DNA of 34,489 bases from Parabacteroides sp. (lineage in GTDB: Bacteria; Bacteroidota; Bacteroidia; Bacteroidales; Tannerellaceae): contig JAQVCX010000027.1 of assembly GCA_028689545.1 (NCBI GenBank), positions 1 through 34,489 on the forward strand, given 5' to 3'. The notes under the pieces were generated by a model, which ran no database searches, had not been told where the DNA came from, and saw nothing but the letters and a program-made list of their open reading frames with translations. Shown piece after piece: positions 1-8,486 of this stretch. The first letter of the stretch is position 1. Each line of letters starts with the position of its first letter. The position numbers were made by a program, and so were the translations under genes.

Positions 1-1
1 A

Positions 2-385
2 AAGATATTTTCTTTGTGCATAAAGGGTACGCCTGAATTGACTTGCATACTTGACAATGCCGTGATTGTTCCGATTCCTGCATCGACGAGAGAAAGAAAT
101 ATTATAAGATACGCCACATTCTGCCGTATTTTGGCGGAAAAATTGGGAATAAACGATGGATTCCGAACCACATGGATTCAATATGACAGGGAAGAAATGA
201 AAGGACAAACGGATAAGAATATTCTGGCGAACTTGTCATTTAACAAGAGATACATCAGGGGTAAACATGTTATCCTCTGTGACGACATTATTACAACAGG
301 GGGTAGCTTGCGTCAGATGAGTGGGGAAATGATGAAATTAGGTGCGCTATCCGTTGTCGGTGTGTTTTTAGGCAAGACAGAATAG
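2..385 (+). CDS. Phosphoribosyltransferase (ComF-like), 5'-truncated by the window
   Basis: The reading frame is open to the first base of the window, so the N-terminus lies outside; a TTG at 14 is unlikely to be the true start. The clearest signature is the PRPP-binding loop VILCDDIITTGGS near the C-terminus, where two acidic residues are followed by TTGGS as in type I phosphoribosyltransferases. The segment VIVPIPAS-x-R and the KGQT stretch about 50 residues before the loop resemble ComF/orotate-PRTase-like proteins. The substrate cannot be told. A RhuM-like gene follows 31 bp downstream on the same strand, so the two may be cotranscribed. The region is AT-rich compared with the rest of the window, which could reflect acquired DNA, but no mobility gene is visible here. 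The family call is good; the role is unknown. Confidence 0.75.
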   Translation, partial: KIFSLCIKGTPELTCILDNAVIVPIPASTRERNIIRYATFCRILAEKLGINDGFRTTWIQYDREEMKGQTDKNILANLSFNKRYIRGKHVILCDDIITTGGSLRQMSGEMMKLGALSVVGVFLGKTE

Positions 386-416
386 AATCAAGGTAATATA
401 AATATTCAATTAAAAT

Positions 417-782
417 ATGGAACGTAATATAATCACACGTGAGACAGGGTGTATAACAGTGACCGGAAGTAATATATGGATGACAGTCGATGAAATCGCA
501 GATTTATTCAATGTATGTGGGGCACAAGTATCCAGAGCTATCCGTAAATTAATAAAACAGGGTATGTTTGATGAATACGCCATAGACAAAAGCATTCCGG
601 TAGAAGGTCACCCCAAATGTACCATGCCAATTTATGGAATCGATGTAGTAATAGCCCTCGCTTTCCAATGGGAGAATGTGTTTACCCATCTATTCAGGGA
701 ATGGCTCGCAAAGAAAGCAACGGCTATAGACAAAAAGGAAAAGATTGTGTTGATACATTACGAGAATGGTGGTGTAAACTAA
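417..782 (+). CDS. Small RhuM-like winged/HTH protein
   Basis: A 121-residue protein. Residues about 20-50 (WMTVDEIADLFNV, then VSRAIRKLIKQGMFDE) read as a helix-turn-helix of the kind at the N-terminus of RhuM/virulence-protein family members, where a W-L-T-x-x-x-M/I-A-x-L-F motif precedes a recognition helix. The following YGIDVVIALAF and FREWLAKK segments match the Y-x-x-D-x-I-I-x-x-G-Y and F-R-x-W motifs of that family. It stops there, so it is about one third the length of typical RhuM proteins and is either a stand-alone DNA-binding module or a shortened relative. ATG at 417 is preceded by an A-rich leader without a Shine-Dalgarno sequence, normal for Bacteroidales. Function unknown; DNA binding is inferred from motif resemblance only. 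Confidence 0.6.
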   Translation: MERNIITRETGCITVTGSNIWMTVDEIADLFNVCGAQVSRAIRKLIKQGMFDEYAIDKSIPVEGHPKCTMPIYGIDVVIALAFQWENVFTHLFREWLAKKATAIDKKEKIVLIHYENGGVN

Positions 783-875
783 TAGCGGAGCTTTCGATAA
801 GCGAGACAAGTAATTATATAATAACGTGATATGGCTTGTTTCGCAGAAAAAATGAAGGTCTTATAAAAGAAGAGG

Positions 876-920
876 AAGGAGATACAGAATAGTACCATTC
901 AAATATCTCCTTTTATTTTC
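876..920 (+). terminator. Rho-independent-like terminator after the RhuM-like gene
   Basis: AAGGAGATA (876-884) pairs perfectly with TATCTCCTT (904-912) around a 19-nt loop, and the 3' arm runs into TTATTTTC. It lies about 95 bp after the stop of the gene ending at 782 and would end that transcript. Confidence 0.55.
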
Positions 921-931
921 AAACGATATTT

Positions 932-961
932 TTGTAGTTCTCAAAAAAACAGCTATTTTTG
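932..961 (+). promoter_or_regulatory. Orphan Bacteroidota-type promoter
   Basis: TTG at 932-934, a 19-bp spacer and TATTTTTG at 954-961 match the Bacteroidales -33/-7 consensus exactly. The expected start of transcription is near 968. The next gene on this strand starts about 280 bp later and seems to have its own -7 box, so this promoter may make a long leader or a short RNA, or be a leftover. Confidence 0.5.
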
Positions 962-1219
962 CATTAGAGTTGTTTGGCATAGCAAAGCACAGAATATCAG
1001 AGAAGTTGTACTTTCGCTAAATCGTTACCAAAGAATTACTACTCCTTTATTAGATTTTGATACTCAGTCAAATACATCATTTTTAATTATCCGGGTGCAA
1101 AGATAATGTAATATTTCTTAAAGGCAGAGTCTTCGGGCAAATTCGTGACAGGTATTATTTTTACGTTTCCATATAGTCTCATTTGTCGTTAAAAGGAGAT
1201 TGCTATCAATGGAAATCAT

Positions 1220-1227
1220 TACATTTG
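1220..1227 (+). promoter_or_regulatory. -7 box of the IMPase-family gene
   Basis: TACATTTG fits TAnnTTTG; a TTG lies 17 bp upstream (1200-1202), a short spacer. Transcription from here would begin near 1234, after the upstream ATG at 1209, which favours the ATG at 1248 as start codon. Confidence 0.4.
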
Positions 1228-1247
1228 CCAAAAACAAAAAGAACGGT

Positions 1248-2033
1248 ATGGAATTAGACTTAGCCTATTTATGTAAGGAGGTTCGAGAAATAGCTCGTGC
1301 TTCCGCGACATTCTTAAAAGAAGAACGCCGAAAGTTCGACCGGAGCTTAGTGGAGGAAAAAAGTGCCCATAACTATGTATCCTATGTGGATAAAGAATCA
1401 GAGCGACAGATCATAGAGGCTTTGTCTACCTTGCTGCCCGAGGCCGGTTTTATCGCGGAGGAAGGCTCAGGGAGCTTGACCGATGAGGAGTATTGTTGGG
1501 TGATCGATCCTTTGGACGGTACTTCAAACTATATTCATGATGTCGCGCCTTATTGCGTGAGTATCGCTTTAAGGAACCGGGAGGAATTATTGCTAGGAGT
1601 AGTCTATGAGGTGTGTAGGGACGAATGTTTCTATGCGGTGAAAGGCGGTAAGGCTTACTTGGACGGGAATGAGATACATGTATCGGATGTGTCAGTATTG
1701 GATAAAGCCTTTATTGCCTTGGGTTTCCCTTATAATTCGGATGCTTATCGGCCGGTAGCCGCTCATTTGGTTGATCGATTGTATGGTTTTGCGGGAGGTA
1801 CCCGTTTGATGGGATCTGCCGCCGCTGAACTGTGTTATGTGGCCTCCGGACGTTTTGAAGCCCGTATAGAAGCCTATTTAGGCCCTTGGGACGTAGCCGC
1901 AGGTGCCTTGATTCTATCGCGGGCCGGAGGAGAAATATCAGATTTCAAGGGCGGAGAGAACTGGGTCTCGGGTGAGCAGGTCGTTGCTAGCAATGGCAAG
2001 ATCCACGCTCTTGCGTTGTCGTTGTTGGCCTAA
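1248..2033 (+). CDS. Inositol monophosphatase family protein
   Basis: A 261-residue member of the IMPase/FBPase/CysQ metal-dependent phosphatase superfamily. Seen in the sequence: YVDKESE (about 47-53), the metal-binding EE in FIAEEGS (about 69-74), the signature DPLDGTSNY (about 87-95), and the C-terminal GPWDVAAG followed by AGGEISDF. These are the Mg2+ and phosphate-binding motifs in the usual order, and the length is typical. The substrate could be inositol-1-phosphate, another sugar phosphate or 3'-phosphoadenosine 5'-phosphate; motifs alone do not decide. An in-frame ATG at 1209 has AAAGGAG upstream (1194-1200) and would add 13 residues. I prefer 1248 because family members begin about here and a promoter -7 box lies between the two ATGs. 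It stands alone between its own promoter and that of dxs. Confidence 0.85.
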   Translation: MELDLAYLCKEVREIARASATFLKEERRKFDRSLVEEKSAHNYVSYVDKESERQIIEALSTLLPEAGFIAEEGSGSLTDEEYCWVIDPLDGTSNYIHDVAPYCVSIALRNREELLLGVVYEVCRDECFYAVKGGKAYLDGNEIHVSDVSVLDKAFIALGFPYNSDAYRPVAAHLVDRLYGFAGGTRLMGSAAAELCYVASGRFEARIEAYLGPWDVAAGALILSRAGGEISDFKGGENWVSGEQVVASNGKIHALALSLLA

Positions 2034-2139
2034 TTCTAAAGTGATATTTCATGACTATTTGTAACATGAAATCAATATGGATTTCTCCTATTGCCTAAGA
2101 AATGACAAGGTAATACTATTATATATGCCGTTTATTCTG

Positions 2140-2147
2140 TATTTTTG
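2140..2147 (+). promoter_or_regulatory. -7 box for dxs and the trk genes
   Basis: TATTTTTG matches TAnnTTTG and sits 18 bp before the dxs ATG, implying a leader of about 12 nt. No clear TTG -33 element is found at the usual distance. Confidence 0.5.
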
Positions 2148-2165
2148 CCAGAAAAATTAGCAGAC

Positions 2166-4064
2166 ATGGCTGAAAGCAAAGTTGAACACCTATTGGATCG
2201 CATTCATTTTCCGGAAGACTTGAGACAATTGTCTCCAGATAAACTGGAACAGGTATGCGCTGATTTGCGTCAATACATTATTGATGTTTTGTCTGAGAAT
2301 CCCGGTCACCTCGGCGCGAGCCTTGGCACGGTAGAGCTGACAGTTGCCCTTCATTATGTATTCAATACCCCCTATGACCGTATTGTCTGGGATGTCGGGC
2401 ATCAAGCTTACGGACATAAAATACTTACAGGAAGGAAAGATATTTTCCATACGCTCCGTAAGTTTAAAGGAATCAGCGGATTCCCTAATCCTGCGGAAAG
2501 CGAGTATGATGCTTTTATCGCCGGACACGCCTCAAATTCAATCTCGGCGGCGATGGGTATGTCGGTAGCCTCGGCCTTGAAGAAGGAACTAGATCGCCAT
2601 GTGATCGCCGTGATCGGGGATGGCGCTATGACCGGAGGACTCGCTTTCGAGGGGCTGAACAATGCGTCTGCCAACCCTAATAATCTGTTGATCATCCTGA
2701 ACGATAACGATATGGCGATAGATCATAGCGTAGGAGGTCTTAGCCAGTATTTAGTGGATGTGACGACGAGTCAGACCTATAATAAAATGAGATACGATGT
2801 GTATCGAGGCTTAAAGAAGATCAAGCTAATCAATAACGATCGCCGGGAAAACATCTTACGTTTTAACAATAGTCTCAAGGCATTACTTACCCAGCAACAT
2901 AATTTATTTGAAGGCTTCAGCATCCGTTACTTCGGTCCGGTGGATGGGCATGATGTAAATTATCTGGTGAAGGTGTTGAATGATATAAAAGATATGCAAG
3001 GCCCTAAGCTGTTGCACATCAAAACGAAAAAAGGAAAAGGCTTTAAACCTGCGGAAGAGTCCGCTACGGAATGGCATGCTCCCGGGAAGTTCAATAAGGA
3101 AACCGGTCAGCGTATCATCGTTCGTAAATTAGATGAGCCTCAATTATATCAAGACGTATTCGGTCATACATTGGTAGAGCTCGCGGAGAAAGACGAACGT
3201 ATCGTGGGAGTAACTCCGGCTATGCCTTCGGGTTGTTCTATGACCTATATGATGAAAGCTTTCCCGGATCGTGCGTTTGACGTGGGAATCGCGGAAGGGC
3301 ATTCCGTGACTTTCTCCGCCGGATTAGCTAAGGAGGGAATGATACCTTTCTGCAACGTGTATTCCTCGTTTATGCAGCGTGCGTATGATATGGTTATCCA
3401 TGATGTGGCTTTGCAAAAACTACATATGGTGATCTGTCTGGATCGTGCGGGATTGGTGGGAGAGGACGGAGCCACACATCATGGCGTGTTTGATTTAGCT
3501 TATCTCCGTCCGATACCGAATTTGGTAATCGCTTCCCCGTTGAATGAGTTGGATTTGAGGAATCTGATGTATACAGGCTATGCCGCTTTTGATGGTCCGT
3601 TCGTAATTCGTTACCCGCGAGGTAAGGGGGAGATGAAGGATTGGCGTAACGAGATGCACGCATTGCCCATCGGGAAAGGGAAAAAGTTACGTGACGGGGA
3701 TGATATCGCCGTGCTTTCTATCGGATCGATCGGAAACGAGGTGATCAAAGCCATCGAGATGGTGAAAGAAGAGGGGCTATCGATCGCCCATTACGATATG
3801 ATCTACTTGAAACCGTTGGATGAGGAGCTGTTGCATGAGATCGGACAGAAATATAACCGTATTATTACGGTAGAGAATGGAGTGATAAGTGGAGGTTTTG
3901 GTAGCGCTGTCCTTGAGTTTATGGCAGACAATGGCTACACGCCTTGTGTAAAGCGTATAGGAGTGCCGGATACGTTTATCGAGCATGGTTCTATACCGGA
4001 ACTGTATCAATTATGTGGTATGGATGCCGAGAGCATCGCGAAACAGTTGAAAAAGGAGAATTGA
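2166..4064 (+). CDS. dxs: 1-deoxy-D-xylulose-5-phosphate synthase
   Basis: A thiamine-diphosphate enzyme that condenses pyruvate with glyceraldehyde-3-phosphate, the first step of the MEP isoprenoid pathway, in the cytoplasm. The 632-residue length is close to that of characterised DXS proteins. The N-terminal half has [36 protein letters not shown] and the TPP/Mg2+ motif GDGAMTGG ending in NDND. The pyrimidine domain has [15 protein letters not shown], carrying the family glutamate, then GEDGATHHG and RYPRG. The IAEGH version replaces the more common IAEQH. ATG 2166 is chosen over an upstream TTG at 2145, because the latter lies inside the promoter -7 box. trkA follows after 22 bp, suggesting cotranscription. 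Confidence 0.97.
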   Translation: MAESKVEHLLDRIHFPEDLRQLSPDKLEQVCADLRQYIIDVLSENPGHLGASLGTVELTVALHYVFNTPYDRIVWDVGHQAYGHKILTGRKDIFHTLRKFKGISGFPNPAESEYDAFIAGHASNSISAAMGMSVASALKKELDRHVIAVIGDGAMTGGLAFEGLNNASANPNNLLIILNDNDMAIDHSVGGLSQYLVDVTTSQTYNKMRYDVYRGLKKIKLINNDRRENILRFNNSLKALLTQQHNLFEGFSIRYFGPVDGHDVNYLVKVLNDIKDMQGPKLLHIKTKKGKGFKPAEESATEWHAPGKFNKETGQRIIVRKLDEPQLYQDVFGHTLVELAEKDERIVGVTPAMPSGCSMTYMMKAFPDRAFDVGIAEGHSVTFSAGLAKEGMIPFCNVYSSFMQRAYDMVIHDVALQKLHMVICLDRAGLVGEDGATHHGVFDLAYLRPIPNLVIASPLNELDLRNLMYTGYAAFDGPFVIRYPRGKGEMKDWRNEMHALPIGKGKKLRDGDDIAVLSIGSIGNEVIKAIEMVKEEGLSIAHYDMIYLKPLDEELLHEIGQKYNRIITVENGVISGGFGSAVLEFMADNGYTPCVKRIGVPDTFIEHGSIPELYQLCGMDAESIAKQLKKEN

Positions 4065-4086
4065 TTATATTGTCAATTAATAAAAT

Positions 4087-5424
4087 ATGAAAATTGTCAT
4101 AGCCGGTGCGGGAGAGGTAGGTACACATTTAGCGAAAATGTTATCTCAAGAGAATCAGGACATCATTTTGATGGATCCGAATGAGGAACGGCTGAATTTC
4201 TCAAAATCTAGCATGGAGATCCTCCCGATGGTCGGGAATCCAACCTCGCTTAGAGATCTGGAGGAGGCGGGGATCAAGAAAGCGGATCTGTTCGTAAGCG
4301 TTACTCCCGAGGAGACTACGAATGTTACGGCTTGTATGTTGGCCCATAATCTGGGAGCGCATCGTACATTGGCCCGAATCAATAATTACGAATATCTATT
4401 ACCTAAGAATAAAGAGCTGTTCGAGAAACTGGGAATCAACTCGATGATTTACCCGGAGATGCTGGCGGCTAAAGAGATCGTTACAGCGGTACGCCGTCCG
4501 TGGACACGCCAATATTGGGAGCTGTTTGGTGGAGCTTTAATTCTGATAGGTGTTAAAGTCCGGGATAATTCCCGTTTGGTGAGCCGGGTATTGGCCGAAT
4601 TGCTAAATGAGCAGAAGCTATATCATATCGTTGCTATTAAGCGAAAGAACGAGACGATAATCCCCCGGGGTACGGACCGGATAGAGTCTGGTGACATCGT
4701 GTTCTTTACGACGACCCGATCTCATATAGAGGATGTGCGCTTACTGGCCGGAAAGAAAGATCCGGAAGTAAGGAAGGTTATTATTATGGGAGGAAGCCGT
4801 ATCGCTATCCGTGCATGCCAATATTTACCGAATAACATCCGGGTAAAAGTAATAGAGGCTAATAAAGAGAAAAGTCATCGAATCGCTGAGGTCGTGCCTA
4901 GTAATGTCTTGATTATAAACGGAGACGGTCGTGATACTGATTTGTTGATGCAAGAAGGTATCAAGGATGCGCAGACTTTTATAGCCTTGACGGAAAACTC
5001 CAGCACGAATATATTGGCATGCCTGGCCGCTAAGCGTTTAGGCGTGTTTAAGACAATCGCTAAGATTGAGAATATTGATTATATCCAATTGGCGGAAAGT
5101 ATGGACATCGGCTCGGTCATCAATAAGAAACTGATAGCGGCTAGCCATATCTATCAATTTCTTCTGGATGCGGATGTCTCTAATGTGAAATGTCTGACCT
5201 TTGCGAATGCGGATGTGGCGGAGTTGGTAGCTCGTCCGGATTCAAAGATCACAAAGAAACAAGTCAAGGACCTCTATCTACCGAAAGATATGACTCTCGG
5301 AGGGTTGATCCGTGATGGCGAACCGATGATGATCAAGGGTGATACTCAGATACAGGCATACGACCATGTTGTCGTATTCTGCTTGGATACGGCTATGCGT
5401 AAGCTGGAAGACTACTTTAACTAG
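4087..5424 (+). CDS. trkA: Trk potassium uptake system regulatory protein TrkA
   Basis: The cytoplasmic NAD(H)-binding gating subunit of the Trk K+ uptake system. It is 445 residues with two RCK modules in tandem, as in E. coli TrkA. The first Rossmann fold opens with MKIVIAGAGEVGTHLA and ends its second strand with the acidic residue of LMDPNEERL. The second fold begins near residue 232 with KVIIMGGSRIAIRA and continues with VIEANKEKSHRIAE. Each is followed by a TrkA-C-like segment. trkH starts 9 bp after its stop, so regulator and channel are made from one transcript. Confidence 0.95.
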   Translation: MKIVIAGAGEVGTHLAKMLSQENQDIILMDPNEERLNFSKSSMEILPMVGNPTSLRDLEEAGIKKADLFVSVTPEETTNVTACMLAHNLGAHRTLARINNYEYLLPKNKELFEKLGINSMIYPEMLAAKEIVTAVRRPWTRQYWELFGGALILIGVKVRDNSRLVSRVLAELLNEQKLYHIVAIKRKNETIIPRGTDRIESGDIVFFTTTRSHIEDVRLLAGKKDPEVRKVIIMGGSRIAIRACQYLPNNIRVKVIEANKEKSHRIAEVVPSNVLIINGDGRDTDLLMQEGIKDAQTFIALTENSSTNILACLAAKRLGVFKTIAKIENIDYIQLAESMDIGSVINKKLIAASHIYQFLLDADVSNVKCLTFANADVAELVARPDSKITKKQVKDLYLPKDMTLGGLIRDGEPMMIKGDTQIQAYDHVVVFCLDTAMRKLEDYFN

Positions 5425-5433
5425 TTGATAGTT

Positions 5434-6888
5434 ATGTTGAACGTACGTTTTATCGTGAAGATGTTAGGGATGATGTTCATCCTTGAGACTTTTTTTATGC
5501 TGGCCGCTACCGTCGTAGCCTTCCTTTATCGAGGGAGTGATGTATATCCGCTTCTTATTTCGAGCGGAATATTATTCGGAGCTGGATTCTTGTTTTACTC
5601 TATGGGCTTTAAGGCGAATGAACATTCGTCCGGCCGGAGGGAAGGCATGTTGATCGTGACATTGACATGGATTTTATTCTCTTTATTTGGAATGTTACCA
5701 TTCTATATAGGAGGGTATATCGATAATGTGACTGATGCCTTTTTCGAGACCATGTCCGGATTTACGACTACAGGCTCTACTATTTTAACGGATATAGAAT
5801 CCTTGCCTAAAGGTATCTTATTCTGGCGGAGTCTTACACAGTGGCAGGGAGGTATCGGTATGGTTGTATTCACCGTGGCCTTGATGCCTATTTTCGGAGG
5901 TGGTGCCTCGCAGATGTTCGATGCCGAAACACCCGGTATAACGCATGAGCGGTTTCGTCCTCGTATTACGCAAGTCGCTAAACGCCTGTGGGGGGTGTAT
6001 GTTTTTCTGACACTTTTTCTAGTCGGCCTTTTATGGGCGGGACCAATGAATTTGTATGATGCGGTAAATCATGCGTTCACGGCTATATCTACTGGTGGAT
6101 ATTCAACCAAAAACGCAAGTATCGCTTATTGGAATTCCTCTTATATAGAGTATGTAATAACTATTTTCATGTTTATCGGAGCGACCAATATGACGTTGGT
6201 TTATTTCTGTTTTAATGGAAATGTGAAGAAATTGATTAAAGATGAGGAGTTTCGCTGGTTTTTCTTTTTTGTTTTAAGTGCTATTGTCGTGGTCATGTTG
6301 TGGATCTTGTACCTTGGATTCGCTTCGGATGTAGAGAATGCGTTTCGTAAGGCGGCGTTCCAAGTGGTGACCTTGGTTTCTACCTGTGGATTCGCGACGG
6401 ATGATTATATTCCTTGGGGACCGTTTTTCTGGTTTATCGCATTGATCTTGATGTTTATTTGCGGATGCGCCGGTTCTACTTGCGGTGGCTTGAAGATGGG
6501 ACGCTTCGTTATTTTAACGAAGAATCTCTCCAATGAATTTAAGAAACAGACACATCCCCATGCGGTGATTCCAGTACGAATGAATGGGCATGTCGTATCT
6601 GGTGATATCGTACACCGTGTGTTGGCTTTTGTGTTCGCTTATATTACGTTAATCGTGGTGAGCTGTTTGGCCTTATCTTTGGATGGGATGGGATTCTCGG
6701 AGGCGATTGGTGCCGCTGTTTCTGCTATAAGTAACGTAGGGCCCGGCTTGGGAACAATTGGGCCGGTAAGTAATTTCGCGGATGTCCCCACGGTATCGAA
6801 ATGGTTCCTGTCTTTTTTGATGTTAACAGGGCGTCTGGAGATATTCACGGTATTAACGATATTAATCCCCGGTTTTTGGAAACAGTAA
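5434..6888 (+). CDS. trkH: Trk potassium transporter membrane subunit TrkH
   Basis: The K+-conducting membrane subunit, 484 residues. The four pore loops of the TrkH/KtrB fold can be read: SGFTTTGST, AISTGGYST, VSTCGFATDD and SNVGPGLGTIGP, each with a selectivity-filter glycine and many hydrophobic helices between. ATG 5434 is used; the TTG at 5425, directly after the trkA stop, would add only three residues. It lies 9 bp after trkA and 11 bp before the SMP-30-like gene. With TrkA it imports K+ using the membrane gradient, and gating depends on nucleotide binding to TrkA. Confidence 0.95.
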   Translation: MLNVRFIVKMLGMMFILETFFMLAATVVAFLYRGSDVYPLLISSGILFGAGFLFYSMGFKANEHSSGRREGMLIVTLTWILFSLFGMLPFYIGGYIDNVTDAFFETMSGFTTTGSTILTDIESLPKGILFWRSLTQWQGGIGMVVFTVALMPIFGGGASQMFDAETPGITHERFRPRITQVAKRLWGVYVFLTLFLVGLLWAGPMNLYDAVNHAFTAISTGGYSTKNASIAYWNSSYIEYVITIFMFIGATNMTLVYFCFNGNVKKLIKDEEFRWFFFFVLSAIVVVMLWILYLGFASDVENAFRKAAFQVVTLVSTCGFATDDYIPWGPFFWFIALILMFICGCAGSTCGGLKMGRFVILTKNLSNEFKKQTHPHAVIPVRMNGHVVSGDIVHRVLAFVFAYITLIVVSCLALSLDGMGFSEAIGAAVSAISNVGPGLGTIGPVSNFADVPTVSKWFLSFLMLTGRLEIFTVLTILIPGFWKQ

Positions 6889-6899
6889 AATTGTTGAAT

Positions 6900-7787
6900 A
6901 TGAAAAGTATACGGGTTATTGCTAGTCTGCTGTGTGGTATTCTGTATTGTGGGATTTCTTTAAATGCCCAGAATGTATTGAAAGCAACAGATTGGATGCC
7001 GGAGCATACATTTACTTCCGGAATAGAAGGTCCGGCTGTAGATAGCGAAGGAAATTTATACGCCGTAAATTATGAGAAAGAAGGGACGATCGGTATTGTA
7101 CGCCCAGATGGTAGCCATGACTGCTTTCTCACCCTGCCAGAAGGATCTACCGGGAATAGCATCCGCTTCGGGAAAGACGGAGATATGTACGTGGCGGATT
7201 ATACAGGGCATACTGTCTTAAAAGTGGATATGAAATCTAAGAAGATCGAGGTATTCGCTCATGAGCCTAAGATGAATCAACCCAACGATATCGTATTCGC
7301 TCCCAATGGAAATATGTATGCGAGCGATCCGGATTGGCCGAATCAGAAAGGCCAACTTTGGTTGATTACCCCGGATGCGAAAGTCTCCTTATTGGAAACG
7401 AATATGGGGACGACGAATGGCATCGCTGTTAGTGAGGATGGTAAACGCTTGTATGTTAATGAATCTGCCCAATTAAAAGTATGGGTATATGATATATGTC
7501 CGGATGGTACTTTAAAGAATAAACGTCTATTTCATACTTTTGAGGGATACGGTATGGACGGCATGAAATGTGACGAGAAAGGAAATCTCTATATCTGTCG
7601 TTATGATAAGGGTACTATAGCCTTGCTTAATCCTCAAGGAGATTTGGTTGAGGAGATTCAATTGATAGGAAAACAACCCTCTAACTTAACATTCGGGGGG
7701 GCTCATCATCGTCAATGTTATGTGACATTACAAGACCGGGGCTGTTTCGAAACCTTTAAGGTTCCCTATCCGGGAAAAGAATGGTAG
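6900..7787 (+). CDS. Exported SMP-30/gluconolactonase-like beta-propeller protein
   Basis: A 295-residue protein with an N-terminal signal peptide (MKSIRVIASLLCGILYCGI, cleavage probably after SLNA). The rest looks like a six-bladed propeller of the SMP-30/gluconolactonase/LRE family. Successive blades carry EGPAVDSEGNLYAV, NSIRFGKDGDMYVADY, QPNDIVFAPNGNMYASD, TNGIAVSEDGKRLYVNE and GMDGMKCDEKGNLYIC. The early Glu, the Asn in QPND and TNG and the Asp in GMDG fit the family's metal ligands. Many relatives hydrolyse sugar lactones, but the substrate here is unknown. It begins 11 bp after trkH and is probably cotranscribed, an odd partner for K+ uptake. An in-frame start inside trkH is ignored because the ATG at 6900 is directly followed by the signal peptide. 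Confidence 0.8.
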   Translation: MKSIRVIASLLCGILYCGISLNAQNVLKATDWMPEHTFTSGIEGPAVDSEGNLYAVNYEKEGTIGIVRPDGSHDCFLTLPEGSTGNSIRFGKDGDMYVADYTGHTVLKVDMKSKKIEVFAHEPKMNQPNDIVFAPNGNMYASDPDWPNQKGQLWLITPDAKVSLLETNMGTTNGIAVSEDGKRLYVNESAQLKVWVYDICPDGTLKNKRLFHTFEGYGMDGMKCDEKGNLYICRYDKGTIALLNPQGDLVEEIQLIGKQPSNLTFGGAHHRQCYVTLQDRGCFETFKVPYPGKEW

Positions 7788-7806
7788 CCTAATATACGTT
7801 TTTGAT

Positions 7807-7814
7807 TAATTTTG
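7807..7814 (+). promoter_or_regulatory. -7 box for ruvA-sprA
   Basis: TAATTTTG fits TAnnTTTG and lies 38 bp before the ruvA ATG, giving a leader of about 32 nt. No TTG is seen at the usual -33 distance. Confidence 0.45.
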
Positions 7815-7852
7815 CGTTATAACTAGGTACGTAATATAAAAAAGATATATAG

Positions 7853-8443
7853 ATGATAGAATATATAAAGGGTGAAATCGTGGAACTTACGCCTACACGT
7901 ATGATTTTGGAGTGTGGTGGCATAGGCTACGAACTGAATATATCCTTGAATACATATAGTGCGTTTGAGAACAAGACTACCGGAAAAATATATATATATG
8001 AGGTAATCCGGGAAGATGCTCATTTACTATTTGGCTTTGCCGAGCAAATCGAAAGGGAGTTGTTCCTTTTGCTCACTTCCGTTTCTGGAGTGGGACCGAA
8101 TACCGCACGCATGATCCTTTCCTCTCTACCGCCAGCCGAATTGGTGCAAGTGATCGGTTCGAAGGATGAGGCCGCATTGACTGCCGTGAAAGGGATTGGG
8201 CTGAAGACGGCTCAGCGTATCTTGGTGGATCTGAAAAACAAGGTGAAATCAATAGAGAGTGTGGCTGGAAATTTGCCGGGGGCATCAGTCTCTAATGGAG
8301 CGGTAACCGAGGAGGCTGTAGCCGCATTGGTTATGTTGGGCTTCCAGAAAGCGGCTTCGCAAAAAGCGGTATCCGCTATTTTGAAAGGTTCGCCTACTTT
8401 AGCCGTGGAACAAGTAATTAAAACAGCGCTTAGAATGCTTTGA
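7853..8443 (+). CDS. ruvA: Holliday junction branch migration protein RuvA
   Basis: Binds four-way DNA junctions as a tetramer and loads the RuvB motor for branch migration. At 196 residues it is close to the usual length of about 200. The N-terminal OB-fold domain starts [21 protein letters not shown]. The middle has two helix-hairpin-helix motifs, [14 protein letters not shown] and [20 protein letters not shown]. The C-terminal three-helix domain that contacts RuvB is [19 protein letters not shown] to the end. sprA begins 43 bp downstream and is probably on the same transcript; I recall this pairing in other Bacteroidota, but that is from memory. The spacer holds a heptad repeat. Confidence 0.96.
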   Translation: MIEYIKGEIVELTPTRMILECGGIGYELNISLNTYSAFENKTTGKIYIYEVIREDAHLLFGFAEQIERELFLLLTSVSGVGPNTARMILSSLPPAELVQVIGSKDEAALTAVKGIGLKTAQRILVDLKNKVKSIESVAGNLPGASVSNGAVTEEAVAALVMLGFQKAASQKAVSAILKGSPTLAVEQVIKTALRML

Positions 8444-8445
8444 TA

Positions 8446-8476
8446 ATTGACAATTGACGATTAACGATTGACAATT
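8446..8476. repeat. ATTGANN heptad repeat between ruvA and sprA
   Basis: Four 7-bp units (ATTGACA, ATTGACG, ATTAACG, ATTGACA) plus a final ATT, 31 bp in all. It begins 3 bp after the ruvA stop and ends 10 bp before the sprA start. A repeat of the same period and length lies between cydA and cydB. Confidence 0.8.
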
Positions 8477-8486
8477 AAATGAGGAA

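Larger units (their letters stand above)
783..1247. other. Gene-poor interval between the RhuM-like gene and the IMPase gene
   Basis: No convincing protein gene is present. It contains a hairpin terminator (876-920), a plus-strand promoter with both elements (932-961), a minus-strand -7-like TATCTTTG (1105 to 1098) that is followed only by a 13-codon reading frame (1080 to 1039), and the -7 box of the downstream gene (1220-1227). Promoters without genes suggest either short RNAs or the relic of a deleted gene. Confidence 0.5.

Noticed and set aside
1039-1080. Minus-strand 13-codon reading frame after a TATCTTTG box
   Set aside because: Too short to judge, no recognisable sequence and no Shine-Dalgarno; it may be the remnant of a start region but cannot be supported as a gene.
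2046-2072. Hairpin ATTTCATG/CATGAAAT after the IMPase-family gene
   Set aside because: The 8-bp stem is AT-rich and is not followed by a T-run, so a terminator call is not justified.
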